Origin: Alphaproteobacteria bacterium
Lineage (GTDB): Bacteria > Pseudomonadota > Alphaproteobacteria > SHWA01
Length of the DNA: 48,117 nt
NCBI GenBank assembly: GCA_009693995.1
Contig: SHWA01000008.1
Location: forward strand, 1-48,117
Reading direction: 5' to 3'
The translations under genes and the position numbers were made by a program. The notes beneath the pieces were generated by a model. The model was not told where the DNA came from. It saw only the letters and a program-made list of their open reading frames with translations, and did no database searches. Below, one piece after another: positions 1 through 8,808 of this stretch. Numbering within the stretch: position 1 is the first letter of the stretch; the number at the start of each line of letters is the position of its first letter.

Positions 1-154
1 CCGGCGCCGCCCGCGCCCCGAACAGACCCGCTTGCCCCGCTTCCGGCATCGCCCCCGCCTCCACCTGGTGACCGACCTGCCGATTCTACTCAACCTCCCG
101 CATCGGCGGAATCCCGTGCGCGAGGGAAACATTTACAGGCTCTGAGCGCACGCT

Positions 155-439
155 CCTTGCGCCGGGATCGTGGTCACCAACTATCTGCACCGGCCGCTGT
201 TCCCGGCGATCCTGGCCGCGCTGGGTCCCGGCGGGGTCCCGATCTACGAGACCTTCGCGAGCGGCAACGAGCGCTTCGGGCGGCCCGCCAATCCCGCCTT
301 CCTGCTGCGGCGCGGCGAACTCCTGGAGGTCGTGCGCGGGCGGCTCCGCGTGGTGGCCTACGAGGACGTGATCCTCGGCCCCCCGCGCCGGCGCGCGGTG
401 CAGCGCATCGCCGCGGTCAACGACTTGGGTTCGCCTTGA
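155..439 (+). pseudogene. 5'-truncated SAM-dependent methyltransferase (C-terminal part only)
   Basis: Frame 2 reads GIVVTNYLHRPLFPAILAALGPGGVPIYETFASGNERFGRPANPAFLLRRGELLEVV..., typical of a class I methyltransferase C-terminal half. An in-frame TGA at 143-145 and unrelated sequence lie directly upstream, so the SAM-binding N-terminus is missing. Confidence 0.55.
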
Positions 440-448
440 GGGTGGCGC

Positions 449-712
449 CTACGCGGCGCGGCCGAGCAGTGGGTCGAGCTCGCCCTTCGCGTCCAGGGCA
501 TGGAGGTTGTCGCACCCGCCCACATGCTGGCCGTCGATGAAGATCTGCGGCACCGAGGTGAGGCCACCGGCCCTGGCGACCATCTCGCGACGGCACGCCT
601 CGTCGCGGTCGACGTTGATCTCGTTGAAGGCGACGCCCTTCTTCCTCAAGAGCGCCTTGGCCCTCATGCTGTAGGGGCAGTAGTCGCTGGAATAGATCGC
701 CACTTCGGCCAA
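449..712 (-). CDS. grxC: glutaredoxin (GrxC-like), TTG start
   Basis: LAEVAIYSSDYCPYSMRAKALLRKKGVAFNEINVDRD...TSVPQIFIDGQHVGGCDNLHALD; glutaredoxin fold motifs, CPYS active site, TVP-like and GG-CD motifs. Confidence 0.88.
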   Translation of the reverse strand: MAEVAIYSSDYCPYSMRAKALLRKKGVAFNEINVDRDEACRREMVARAGGLTSVPQIFIDGQHVGGCDNLHALDAKGELDPLLGRAA

Positions 713-746
713 CGCTCGGCTCCTTTCCGTCCTAGTGTCGTGCCCG

Positions 747-846
747 AGAAATTCGTTTGCAAATTTCTGGGATGAGCAGGCCACTAATTGCAAATACATA
801 GTGGCCCGTTCACCGCGAAATTCCTGATACGAATTTCGCGGACGGG
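747..846. repeat. cluster of three adjacent inverted repeats (hairpins)
   Basis: AGAAATT(747-753)/AATTTCT(762-768); GGCCACTA(779-786)/TAGTGGCC(799-806); CCGCGAAATTC(813-823)/GAATTTCGCGG(831-841), extended outside by CCCGT(805-809)/ACGGG(842-846). Confidence 0.8.
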
Positions 847-865
847 ACACAAGGGTGCCGTTCGA

Positions 866-1621
866 CTATGGCGAGTCGGACGCAACCCGCGCAAGCGTCA
901 GCGCATCGACCGCCCCGGCCCCGCCGCGGCGGAGGGTGCGGGCGCACGCCTCGAGCGTCGCCCCGGTAGTCATCACGTCGTCGATCAGCAGCACTCGCCG
1001 CCCCGCGATCGCCGCGGCCCGGCGCGGATTGATCCGGAAGGCGCCCTGCACGTTTTCCCGCCGCCCCAGCCGCCCCAGTCGGCCTTGGCTCGGGGTACGC
1101 CGGCGGCGGATCAGGGCATCCACCACCACCGGCAGGCCCGATATGCGCCCCAGGGCATTGGCAAGCAGGCCTGCCTGGTTGAAGCGGCGTGCCAGCAGGC
1201 GGGTCCAATGGAGGGGCACCGGCGCCAGCAGGTCGGCCTCGGCCAGGAGCGCCGCCCCTGCCCGGCCCATCCACGCGGCGAAGGCCGGCGCCGCCTCGGC
1301 GCGGTCGCGGTGCTTGAAGGCGAGGATCAAATCGCGGCTGCCGTCGTCGTAGACCAAGACCGTGCGCGCCCGGTCGTAGGGCGGCCGCTCGCGGCTACAG
1401 GCGCCGCAGAGGGCGCCGGGACCCACGTCATGGGGGAAGGAGAGGCCGCAGGCGGCGCACACCGGGGGCACCAGGAACCGCACCCGGCCCCAGCAGGCGG
1501 CGCAGAGCCGCCCCGGCGCGTCCACATCCACGCCGCAGGCGAGGCAGCGCGGCGGCAGCACCAGATCAAGCAGGCCCCGCGCGCCCGCCTGCGCCCAGCC
1601 GATCAGGCGCGTCGCGTTCAT
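866..1621 (-). CDS. comF: ComF family protein (phosphoribosyltransferase-like)
   Basis: Zinc-finger-like CLACGVDV...CAACW...CAACG...CGAC, then APVPLHWTRLLARRFNQAGLLA and the PRTase motif VLLIDDVMTTGATLEAC. Confidence 0.9.
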   Translation of the reverse strand: MNATRLIGWAQAGARGLLDLVLPPRCLACGVDVDAPGRLCAACWGRVRFLVPPVCAACGLSFPHDVGPGALCGACSRERPPYDRARTVLVYDDGSRDLILAFKHRDRAEAAPAFAAWMGRAGAALLAEADLLAPVPLHWTRLLARRFNQAGLLANALGRISGLPVVVDALIRRRRTPSQGRLGRLGRRENVQGAFRINPRRAAAIAGRRVLLIDDVMTTGATLEACARTLRRGGAGAVDALTLARVASDSP

Positions 1622-1699
1622 CGCCGGCAGTGGATGGCGGCCAGGTCGCGCCGTCAAGGGGCGGTTCCGCCGGCGCCGCTGACGCCCCATAGTGGGGGC

Positions 1700-2641
1700 A
1701 TGGGCGGGGTGATCCAGATCTTCGACCGGGCGACGGTTCGGCGGCGGCGCGAGCGGACAAGCGCGGGCCTCGTGGCCCACGACTTCCTGCTGCGCGCCGC
1801 GGCCGAGCGGCTGGGGGAGCGGCTGGGGGAGGTGCGGCGCCCGTTCTCCCGCGCCCTGCTCCTGGGGGCCGCTCCGGCTGATTTCCTGGCCGCCTTGCAC
1901 GCGCAAGGCGTGGCTGAAATTGTGGTCGCCGAGCCGGCGGCGGGGAGACTGAAGGACTTGGCCGGCATGCGCCTGGTCGTGGACGAGGAACGGCTGCCGT
2001 TCGCGCCCCATTGCTTCGACCTAGTATTGTCGCTGATGACCCTGCACTGGGTCAACGACCTGCCAGGAGCCCTGGTGCAGATCAACCGCATGCTCCGCCC
2101 CGACGGCCTGTTCCTCGCGGTCTTTCCCGGCGGGCGGACGCTGAGCGAACTGCGCGCCGCTCTGCTCGAAGGCGAGGTGCGGGCGCGGGGCGGCTCGAGC
2201 CCCCGGGTCTCGCCCTTCGTCGAGGTGCGGGACGGCGGCGACCTGCTGCACCGGGCAGGCTTCACCCTACCCGTCGCCGATGCCGACCTGATCCGCATCA
2301 CTTACGCCGACGCCCTCGCCCTGATGCGCGAGCTGCGCGGCATGGGCGAGAGCAACGCCCTCCACGACCGCCCCAAGGGGTTCACCCGCCGCGCCACCCT
2401 GCTCGCCGCGGCCACCGCCTACCAGGCGCGCCACGCCGACGCCGAGGGGCGGATCGCGGCGACGGTGGAGCTGATCTTCCTCACCGGCTGGCGCGCCGAT
2501 CCCTCACAGCCCAAGGCGCGCCCCCGCGGCAGCGGCCAGGTGGACCTGGGCCAGGTGCTCGGCTCGCGGTCCGATCCCCCACCATCGGGCGCCATTCGCG
2601 CCCGCTCCTCCCCCGCAAGAGGGGAGGGCAGAGAAGACTGA
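1700..2641 (+). CDS. SAM-dependent methyltransferase (NDUFAF5/BioC-like)
   Basis: MGGVIQIFDRATVRRRRERTSAGLVAHDFLLRAAAERLGERL...DLVLSLMTLHWVNDLPGALVQINRMLRPDGLFLAVFPGGRTLSELR. Confidence 0.85.
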   Translation: MGGVIQIFDRATVRRRRERTSAGLVAHDFLLRAAAERLGERLGEVRRPFSRALLLGAAPADFLAALHAQGVAEIVVAEPAAGRLKDLAGMRLVVDEERLPFAPHCFDLVLSLMTLHWVNDLPGALVQINRMLRPDGLFLAVFPGGRTLSELRAALLEGEVRARGGSSPRVSPFVEVRDGGDLLHRAGFTLPVADADLIRITYADALALMRELRGMGESNALHDRPKGFTRRATLLAAATAYQARHADAEGRIAATVELIFLTGWRADPSQPKARPRGSGQVDLGQVLGSRSDPPPSGAIRARSSPARGEGRED

Positions 2642-2733
2642 TACGGGGGGTGCGAGGGCGCGCGTTCTCCCGCGCGGCCGACGACGAAAAGGGGCGCCAC
2701 CTTGGCGCCCCCCGTCCGGTCAATTATATTCGG

Positions 2734-3819
2734 TTAGTTGAACTTGATCTCGACCCGGCGGTTCTGCGGCTCGCGCACGCCGTCCGCCGTCGGCACCAGC
2801 AGCTGGGATTCGCCCCTGAAATCGGTGGCGATGGTGCCCACTTGCACGCCCTGGCGCACCAGTTCGTCGCGCACCGTGTTCGCCCGCCGCTCGGACAGGC
2901 CCAAATTGTATCGCTCGCTGCCCGACCGGTCAGCGTGGCCGGTCAGCATCAGGCGCGAAAGGCCGCCCCGCTTCGCGTTGCCCGCAGCCTCGGTGATGAT
3001 CTCTTTGGCCTGGAACGTTAGGTCCGCCTTGTCATGCTCGAAGAAGACCACGAACACCCTTGGTGCCACCGGCGCGGGCTGTGCGGCCGGTGCGGGCACG
3101 GGCGCAGGCGCCGGTGGCGGAGCCACCATGGCGGGGGGCACGGGAGCCGGGGCTGCGACCGGAACTGGCGCCGGAGCTGCCGCGGCGGTCGGGGTCGGCT
3201 TCCACAGCGCCACGCGCACGCCGAGGAACACCGCGTGGCTCGACCAGTCGGCATCGAACTGGCTGGCCCCCAGGCCGAAACTGAAATCACTGGCGCGCGT
3301 ATAACGGTAGTCGGTGAACAGCGTAACCACGTCGTTCAGCTTCCAGTTCAGGCCGGCGATGCCCTGGTAGCCGAAGGCGGTGTCCGAGTCGTCGACCCGG
3401 AAACCGTTGACGGGTGTCACATCACTGTAGTTGCCGCGCAAGAGACCGCCGCCGATGCCGAAATAGGGTGCGAGCTGGTGGCGGGTCGGCACGTCGTAGA
3501 GCAGGTTGGCCATGTAGCTGGCGACCTCGACCCGGCCACTGCCGGTGGCGCCGCGGATCGATTCGACGTCATTGGTGCGCCAGCCGAACTCGAATTCGGT
3601 GCGGATCCGGCCCAGCCATTTCAGCCCGACGGTCGCCGCGGCGCCCCAGCCGAATTCATGCTCGAGTGTCGCATTGACCGGCGCGTCGAGGTCGGAGTCG
3701 GTGGCGAAGTTCAATCCCCCGCCGGCGCCGAGATACACTTCCGGCCATTCTGCCGCCGCCGGTAGTGCGGTAATCAGGCATGATCCCAGGAGGCCGCATG
3801 CCACCGCCCAGCGCTTCAT
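2734..3819 (-). CDS. outer-membrane beta-barrel protein with C-terminal OmpA domain and Pro/Ala-rich linker
   Basis: Signal peptide MKRWAVACGLLGSCLITALPAAAEW; barrel-like region; A/P linker; OmpA motif GHADRSGSERYNLGLSERRANTVRDEL...NRRVEIKFN. Confidence 0.9.
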   Translation of the reverse strand: MKRWAVACGLLGSCLITALPAAAEWPEVYLGAGGGLNFATDSDLDAPVNATLEHEFGWGAAATVGLKWLGRIRTEFEFGWRTNDVESIRGATGSGRVEVASYMANLLYDVPTRHQLAPYFGIGGGLLRGNYSDVTPVNGFRVDDSDTAFGYQGIAGLNWKLNDVVTLFTDYRYTRASDFSFGLGASQFDADWSSHAVFLGVRVALWKPTPTAAAAPAPVPVAAPAPVPPAMVAPPPAPAPVPAPAAQPAPVAPRVFVVFFEHDKADLTFQAKEIITEAAGNAKRGGLSRLMLTGHADRSGSERYNLGLSERRANTVRDELVRQGVQVGTIATDFRGESQLLVPTADGVREPQNRRVEIKFN

Positions 3820-4012
3820 GGCCTCTCCGCCCAATTGGACCCCCTTGCGCCGTCCTCCATCGATGGCGGTGCAGCCCTTGATTCATACCAGCTTTTGTGC
3901 CCGCCGTAACTTCAAGGGACTGGCAAGCGGAAATTTTTCAGGCTGCTGTCGCTATTTGGCAACGGTGTGATGGCACACCCATCAGCCAGCGCCGCGGCGG
4001 TCCGGATGGTTG

Positions 4013-4672
4013 TTACCAGTAACGCACGTCGCCGACGTCGAGATGAACGAAGTCCGAGCGCGGATAATAGCCGACACCGCCGCGTTCCATGCCCCGCGCC
4101 GCCCGGTACACGTTGCGCAGAGAGACGCTGGGCAGGCGGATGTCGATCGCCTTGCCTTGCACGTGCAGGCTGTTCCAGGCGACGCCATGGCCCTCGAAGA
4201 AGAGCCGGGCGTTGGTGGCCGGCGAGCGGTACGCGGAGATGACGTGGAACGGGGCCTGGATGCCAAGCCGGGCCTTCAGGTCGTGGAGCAGGTCCATGAG
4301 GTCCGGCGCCATATGGGTGACCTCGTCGTTGCGGTGGTCGCGCAGCGCCCAGTCGATGCCGCGCAGCCCGCTGTCGAGGTAACGCCCGTTGGCCCAGTAG
4401 ACCGCCTTGGCCTTCTCGCCGGTCTGCACGTTCACCAGGTCGAGGGATTTCTCGCTGCTGCGCCGTCCCGGAATCGGGCGCGCCGCCGGCAGCGTGGCCG
4501 GGCGCACTCCCGGGCGAAGGGCCGCTCGATCGCTCCTGGTTCCCGCCAGTGCCGCCGCCGGGGCGAGCGCCAAGGCGAGCGCCGTCCACCCGGCCGCCGC
4601 CAGGAATCCACGGCGCTCGGGCCGCGGGTGGTCGCGATCGGGAATCGGGGAATCGGGGGTGTCTTGCTGCAT
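4013..4672 (-). CDS. YcbK/DUF882 family protein with Tat-like signal
   Basis: RRGFLAAAGWTALALALAPAAALA signal; HVISAYRSPATNARLF...SLHVQGKAIDIRLPSVSLRNVYRAARGMERGGVGYYPRSDFVHLDVGDVRYW. Confidence 0.9.
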   Translation of the reverse strand: MQQDTPDSPIPDRDHPRPERRGFLAAAGWTALALALAPAAALAGTRSDRAALRPGVRPATLPAARPIPGRRSSEKSLDLVNVQTGEKAKAVYWANGRYLDSGLRGIDWALRDHRNDEVTHMAPDLMDLLHDLKARLGIQAPFHVISAYRSPATNARLFFEGHGVAWNSLHVQGKAIDIRLPSVSLRNVYRAARGMERGGVGYYPRSDFVHLDVGDVRYW

Positions 4673-4774
4673 GTCGGACCCACTCCGCGCGGCGGCAGGG
4701 ACGTTGCTGCCGCACCCTGGGGAATGGGACACGAGAGCCGCGCAGCGCAAACACTACCCGAGAAATGGTTAACG

Positions 4775-6379
4775 TCAATTAACTCTAACCAGGGCGGCAC
4801 GAAGTTTCTGGTCGCGCCCGTAGATGTCGTCGTGAAACCGGAGTGCGCCCGCGGCATCGACAAAGGCGGTGAAATAGACCAGGTGCACGGGCAGCGGCGC
4901 CGGCAGCGCGATGGTCCGCGTGTGGCCGGCGGCGATCGCCTCCGCGAGCGTTGTCGCCGACCATGGTTCGCGGCCTTGCAGCAGGTAGAGCGCGAGGTCG
5001 GCTGCCCGGGCCAGGCGGATGCAGCCCGAGCTGAACGCCCTCACGCGCTGCCGGAACAGCGAATGGTCGGGCGTGTCGTGGAGATAGACCACGAACGGAT
5101 TTGGCAGTTCGAACTTGATCCGCCCGAGCGCGTTCTTCGGCCCCGGCTGCTGGCGCAGCACGTAGGGGAAGTGGCGTATTCCCAAACGCTCCCAGTCGAC
5201 GGCGGCCGCATCCACCTCGCGCCGGCCTTCGGGCGCGGCGGCGAAGACGCGAAATCCGTTGGCGCCGAGATAGTCCGGATCCTCCTTGATCCTCGGCAGC
5301 AGCACCTCGCGCGCAATCCTGGGCGGCACGTGCCAGGTCGGGTTCAGCACCAGATGGGTGATCGCACTCGAGAAGATCGGCGTGTGGAAATAGGCCCGCC
5401 CGACCACGATCGGCATGGCCATCACCTCGCGCCCGTCTTCCATCAGGCGCAGGTCGAAGGCGGCCATGTCGACCAGGACATGGCGGCGCCCCAGGTCCCA
5501 GGGCAGCCAGCGCCAGCGTTCCAGGTTGAGCGCGATGATCTCGGCGAGATCGCCCGGCTGCAGGTTGAGGCGTGCCCGGGTCGCCTCGCCGACCACGCCG
5601 TCGGGGGCGAGGCCGTGCCGCGCCTGAAACGCGCGCACGTCGCGGGCGAGCGCCTCGGTGTAGCTGGTGATCTGGTCGCAGGCCTGCCTGGTCTCGCTGC
5701 TGGCGCGCAGGCGCCGGCAGAGCTGCTGAGCCCGGGAACCGGCGTCGCCGGGGCGGAGCTTCTGCCCGTCATCCAAGGTCGGCCATGGGCCGGCGTCGGC
5801 CAGCGCCCGCGCCGCGGCGAGCGCCTGCAACAGCCGGCCATAGTCGGGTGCCGCCGGCGCCGCGCGCGCGAGCGCGGCCTGGAGGCCGCCTTGCAGCGCG
5901 GCGCCGAGCGCCGCCGCGCCATCGGTCGGTGCCGGCTTGGCATAGTCCTCGGGACCCAGCCGGCTGGGATCGATGCGGCCGCTGCCCATGTCGGCGAAAT
6001 AGCGCATCAGGCCGTCGCTCAGCAGCAGCTCGGCCTCGATCGCGTCGCTCCTGGTGGCGATCGCGGCGGCGTGGTAGCGCGCCGGGTCGAGGCCGTGGCG
6101 GTCGGCGGCGGCGAGCACCGCCAGCGCGGCGGCGGCGTCCGCCCGGCCCTCGCCCGAGCCGCTCCAGACCGGGCGGTGGTCGCGGCCGGCGTAGAACGCG
6201 CGCAGCCGCTCGAGCGCGAGGCGCTTCGCGCCGGGGATCGCCACCTCGGCGGCGCCCAGCCTGGCCGCGATCGCCGCCGGCTCGGCATCGGCCGCGGCGG
6301 CTGCCGCCGGCAGCGCCACCAGGACCAACAGAAAGAGCAAGGCGCCGGTCGCCGGCGCCTGCAAGAATCGCGCAACCAT
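4775..6379 (-). CDS. YcbB/LdtD-type L,D-transpeptidase with peptidoglycan-binding domain
   Basis: FQARHGLAPDGVVGEATRARLN; YkuD motif YLHDTPDHSLFRQRVRAFSSGCIRLARAADLALYLL; N-terminal signal peptide. Confidence 0.92.
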   Translation of the reverse strand: MVARFLQAPATGALLFLLVLVALPAAAAAADAEPAAIAARLGAAEVAIPGAKRLALERLRAFYAGRDHRPVWSGSGEGRADAAAALAVLAAADRHGLDPARYHAAAIATRSDAIEAELLLSDGLMRYFADMGSGRIDPSRLGPEDYAKPAPTDGAAALGAALQGGLQAALARAAPAAPDYGRLLQALAAARALADAGPWPTLDDGQKLRPGDAGSRAQQLCRRLRASSETRQACDQITSYTEALARDVRAFQARHGLAPDGVVGEATRARLNLQPGDLAEIIALNLERWRWLPWDLGRRHVLVDMAAFDLRLMEDGREVMAMPIVVGRAYFHTPIFSSAITHLVLNPTWHVPPRIAREVLLPRIKEDPDYLGANGFRVFAAAPEGRREVDAAAVDWERLGIRHFPYVLRQQPGPKNALGRIKFELPNPFVVYLHDTPDHSLFRQRVRAFSSGCIRLARAADLALYLLQGREPWSATTLAEAIAAGHTRTIALPAPLPVHLVYFTAFVDAAGALRFHDDIYGRDQKLRAALVRVN

Positions 6380-6478
6380 GGTGGTTATGGGATCAGCCGA
6401 TGTTGGCCCTGGGCGAGCGGTTGGTGCCGGTGATCGACGGCCGCCCGGCGGCGCGACTGGCGCGGCTCGGGCATGGGG

Positions 6479-7168
6479 CTAGAGCAGCCCGAGCGACTTG
6501 AACGAGGCGTGGCCGGTGCGGCCGATGATCAGGTGGTCGTGCGCCGCGATGCCGAGCGGCTTGAGGGCGTCGCGGACCGTGCCGGTCATGGCGATGTCCT
6601 CGCGACTAGGTGTTGGATCGCCGGAGGGGTGGTTGTGTACCAGGATGACGGCGGAGGCCTGCAGCTCGAGCGCGCGCCGCGCCACCTCGCGCGGGTAGAC
6701 CGGGGTGTGGTCGATGGTGCCTTGCTGCTGCACTTCGTCGGCGATCAGGCGGTTGCGCCCGTCGAGGAAGAGGAGATGGAACTGCTCCCGCGCCTGCTCG
6801 GCCAGGATCACCCGGCAATAGTCGAGGAGGGCCTTCCAGGAGGAGAGGACCGGGCGGTCCAGCACCTGCTCGCGCGCGAGCCGCTGGGCCACCTCGCGCA
6901 CCAGGCGGAGCGCCGCCAGGCTGGTCTCGCCGATGCCCTCGACCTCCTCCAGGCGCTTGGCCTCGGCGGCGAAGACCGCGCTCAAGGTGCCGAAGCGCTT
7001 GAGCAGCAGGCGGGCGGTCGCCCGGGTGTCGCCGCGCGGCTGGGCGAGGAACAGGAGCGCCTCCAGCAGCTCGTAGTCCTCGAGGCTCCCGGTGCCATGA
7101 TCCAGCAGCCGGCGCCGGATCCGCTGCCGGTGGCCCTCCCGCAGCTTGCGGCGCGTCAGGTCGTCCAT
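6479..7168 (-). CDS. radC: RadC family protein (JAB domain)
   Basis: LLFLDGRNRLIADEVQQQGTIDHTPVYPREVARRALELQASAVILVHNHPSGDPTPSREDIAMT. Confidence 0.95.
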   Translation of the reverse strand: MDDLTRRKLREGHRQRIRRRLLDHGTGSLEDYELLEALLFLAQPRGDTRATARLLLKRFGTLSAVFAAEAKRLEEVEGIGETSLAALRLVREVAQRLAREQVLDRPVLSSWKALLDYCRVILAEQAREQFHLLFLDGRNRLIADEVQQQGTIDHTPVYPREVARRALELQASAVILVHNHPSGDPTPSREDIAMTGTVRDALKPLGIAAHDHLIIGRTGHASFKSLGLL

Positions 7169-7174
7169 GGCGCC

Positions 7175-8056
7175 TCAGGCGGGATAGGGCGGACGGTGCC
7201 AGCCGGCCGGCGACAGGGTGAAGATCTCGAAGCCACCCGCCGTGACCGCGACCGAATGCTCGAACTGCGCCGAGAGCGAGCGGTCGCGGGTGACCGCGGT
7301 CCAGCCGTCCTGCAGGATCTTCACGTCCGGCCGCCCCAGGTTGATCATCGGCTCGATGGTGAAGAACATGCCCTCGCGCAGCACCTCGCCGCGGCCGGGC
7401 TTGCCGTAGTGCAGCACGTTGGGCGCGTCGTGGAACACGCGCCCCAATCCGTGACCGCAGAAGTCGCGCACCACCGAGCACCGCTCCCCCTCGGCATAGG
7501 CCTGGATGGCGTGGCCCACATCGCCGAGCGTCGCCCCCGGGCGCACCGCCTGGATGCCGCGCATCATCGCCTCGTAGGTGATCTCGATCAGGCGCATCCC
7601 CTTCACGCTGGTGGCACCGACCGGAAACATGCGGCTGGTGTCGCCGAACCACCCCTCCAGGATCACGGTCACGTCGATGTTGAGGATGTCGCCCTCGGCC
7701 AGCACCTTGTTGTCGTCCGGAATGCCGTGACAGACCACGTGGTTGACCGAGGTGCAGATCGACTTCGGGAAGCCGCGGTAGCCGAGCGGCGCCGGCACCG
7801 CGCCGTGCCCGACGATGAACTCGTGGCAGAGCCGGTCGAGGGCGGCGGTCGTGACCCCGGGGCGGACATGGGGGGTGATGAAGTCGAGGGTGAGGGCGGC
7901 CAGGCGCCCGGCCTGCCGCATGCCGTCGCAGTCGGCCGGTGAATGAATCTTGATGTTGCGCGCCTCGAACGGCGCGGCCACGGGCTCGCCGAGACCGGGC
8001 TCGGTCACCGGCGGGATCCCGCGAGGATCGGCAGGGCGCGGTCGATCGCGATACAT
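7175..8056 (-). CDS. map: type I methionine aminopeptidase
   Basis: DGMRQAGRLAALTLDFITPHVRPGVTTAALDRLCHEFIVGHGAVPAPLGYRGFPKSICTSVNHVVCHGIP...; start may lie further downstream because it overlaps sfsA. Confidence 0.95.
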   Translation of the reverse strand: MYRDRPRPADPRGIPPVTEPGLGEPVAAPFEARNIKIHSPADCDGMRQAGRLAALTLDFITPHVRPGVTTAALDRLCHEFIVGHGAVPAPLGYRGFPKSICTSVNHVVCHGIPDDNKVLAEGDILNIDVTVILEGWFGDTSRMFPVGATSVKGMRLIEITYEAMMRGIQAVRPGATLGDVGHAIQAYAEGERCSVVRDFCGHGLGRVFHDAPNVLHYGKPGRGEVLREGMFFTIEPMINLGRPDVKILQDGWTAVTRDRSLSAQFEHSVAVTAGGFEIFTLSPAGWHRPPYPA

Positions 8057-8718
8057 GGCGGCGTCACATTACAAGAATAGCACAGCGCTTCAACTCCGCC
8101 TGCCGTCGCCCGGTCGAACGCGGCGGCGTAGGCGGGATCGATGTCGGCGGCGAGGGCGAAGGCGTCGCAGTCGGCGCGCTGCACCACATAGTGCATCACC
8201 GCACGCCCGCCCGCCGCCACCACCCGCGCCAGCTCGCCCAGGTGTTTCGTGCCCCGCGCCGTCACGGAGTCGGGAAACTCGGCCCGGGCGCCGCGGCGCA
8301 GGTGCACGTTTTTCACCTCCACGTAACATGGTGGCCGGCCCGGGTCGGTCAAGAGCAGGTCGATGCGCGAGCCGGTACCGTAAGCCACCTCGCGCCTGAG
8401 GGCCGCGTAGCCGGCAAGCGCCGGGATGCGCCCGGCAAGAATCGCCTCCGCCGCGATCCGGTTCGGGTGCTGGGTATTGATGCCGACCAGCGTCCCCTCG
8501 GCCTCCACCAGTTCGAGGGCGTGGGCGAGCTTGCGCTTGCCTCCCCCATGGACACTGAGCCAGACCCGGGCGCCCGGGGTATCCAGCCCGAGCATCCGCC
8601 CCGGATTGGGGCAATGGGCGGTCACCTCGGCGCGCCCCTCATCCAGGGCGACATCGCAGAGAAAACGCTTGTAGCGGCGCAGCAGGCGGCCGGTGACGAG
8701 GGGGGCGGGCAGGTCCAC
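8005..8718 (-). CDS. sfsA: DNA-binding/sugar fermentation stimulation protein homolog SfsA
   Basis: LVTGRLLRRYKRFLCDVALDEGRAEVTAHCPNPGRMLGLDTPGARVWLS...EVKNVHLRRGARAEFPDSVTARGTKHLGELA. Confidence 0.95.
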   Translation of the reverse strand: MDLPAPLVTGRLLRRYKRFLCDVALDEGRAEVTAHCPNPGRMLGLDTPGARVWLSVHGGGKRKLAHALELVEAEGTLVGINTQHPNRIAAEAILAGRIPALAGYAALRREVAYGTGSRIDLLLTDPGRPPCYVEVKNVHLRRGARAEFPDSVTARGTKHLGELARVVAAGGRAVMHYVVQRADCDAFALAADIDPAYAAAFDRATAGGVEALCYSCNVTPPCIAIDRALPILAGSRR

Positions 8719-8808
8719 GGCCCAACCTTAGAGCGGATCGCAGGGGCGTGGAATCGGATTGACATCGGCTTTAGGATGCCGGCGCTGAGTCGCGCCCAAG
8801 GAGCCGCC

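Noticed and set aside
143-145. TGA upstream of the methyltransferase fragment as a second Sec codon
   Set aside because: Sequence before it is not methyltransferase-like, so it is a gene end or junction rather than a recoded codon.
788-1699. 617-aa + strand ORF extending upstream of the methyltransferase
   Set aside because: Upstream part is antisense to comF and lacks coding character; start placed at ATG 1700.
4763-4790. GGTTAACGTCAATTAACTC as a CtrA box
   Set aside because: TTAA spacing is N6, not N7, and it lies at the 3' end of the L,D-transpeptidase gene.
4010-6433. 807-aa + strand ORF
   Set aside because: Antisense shadow of the DUF882 and L,D-transpeptidase genes; no recognisable domain.
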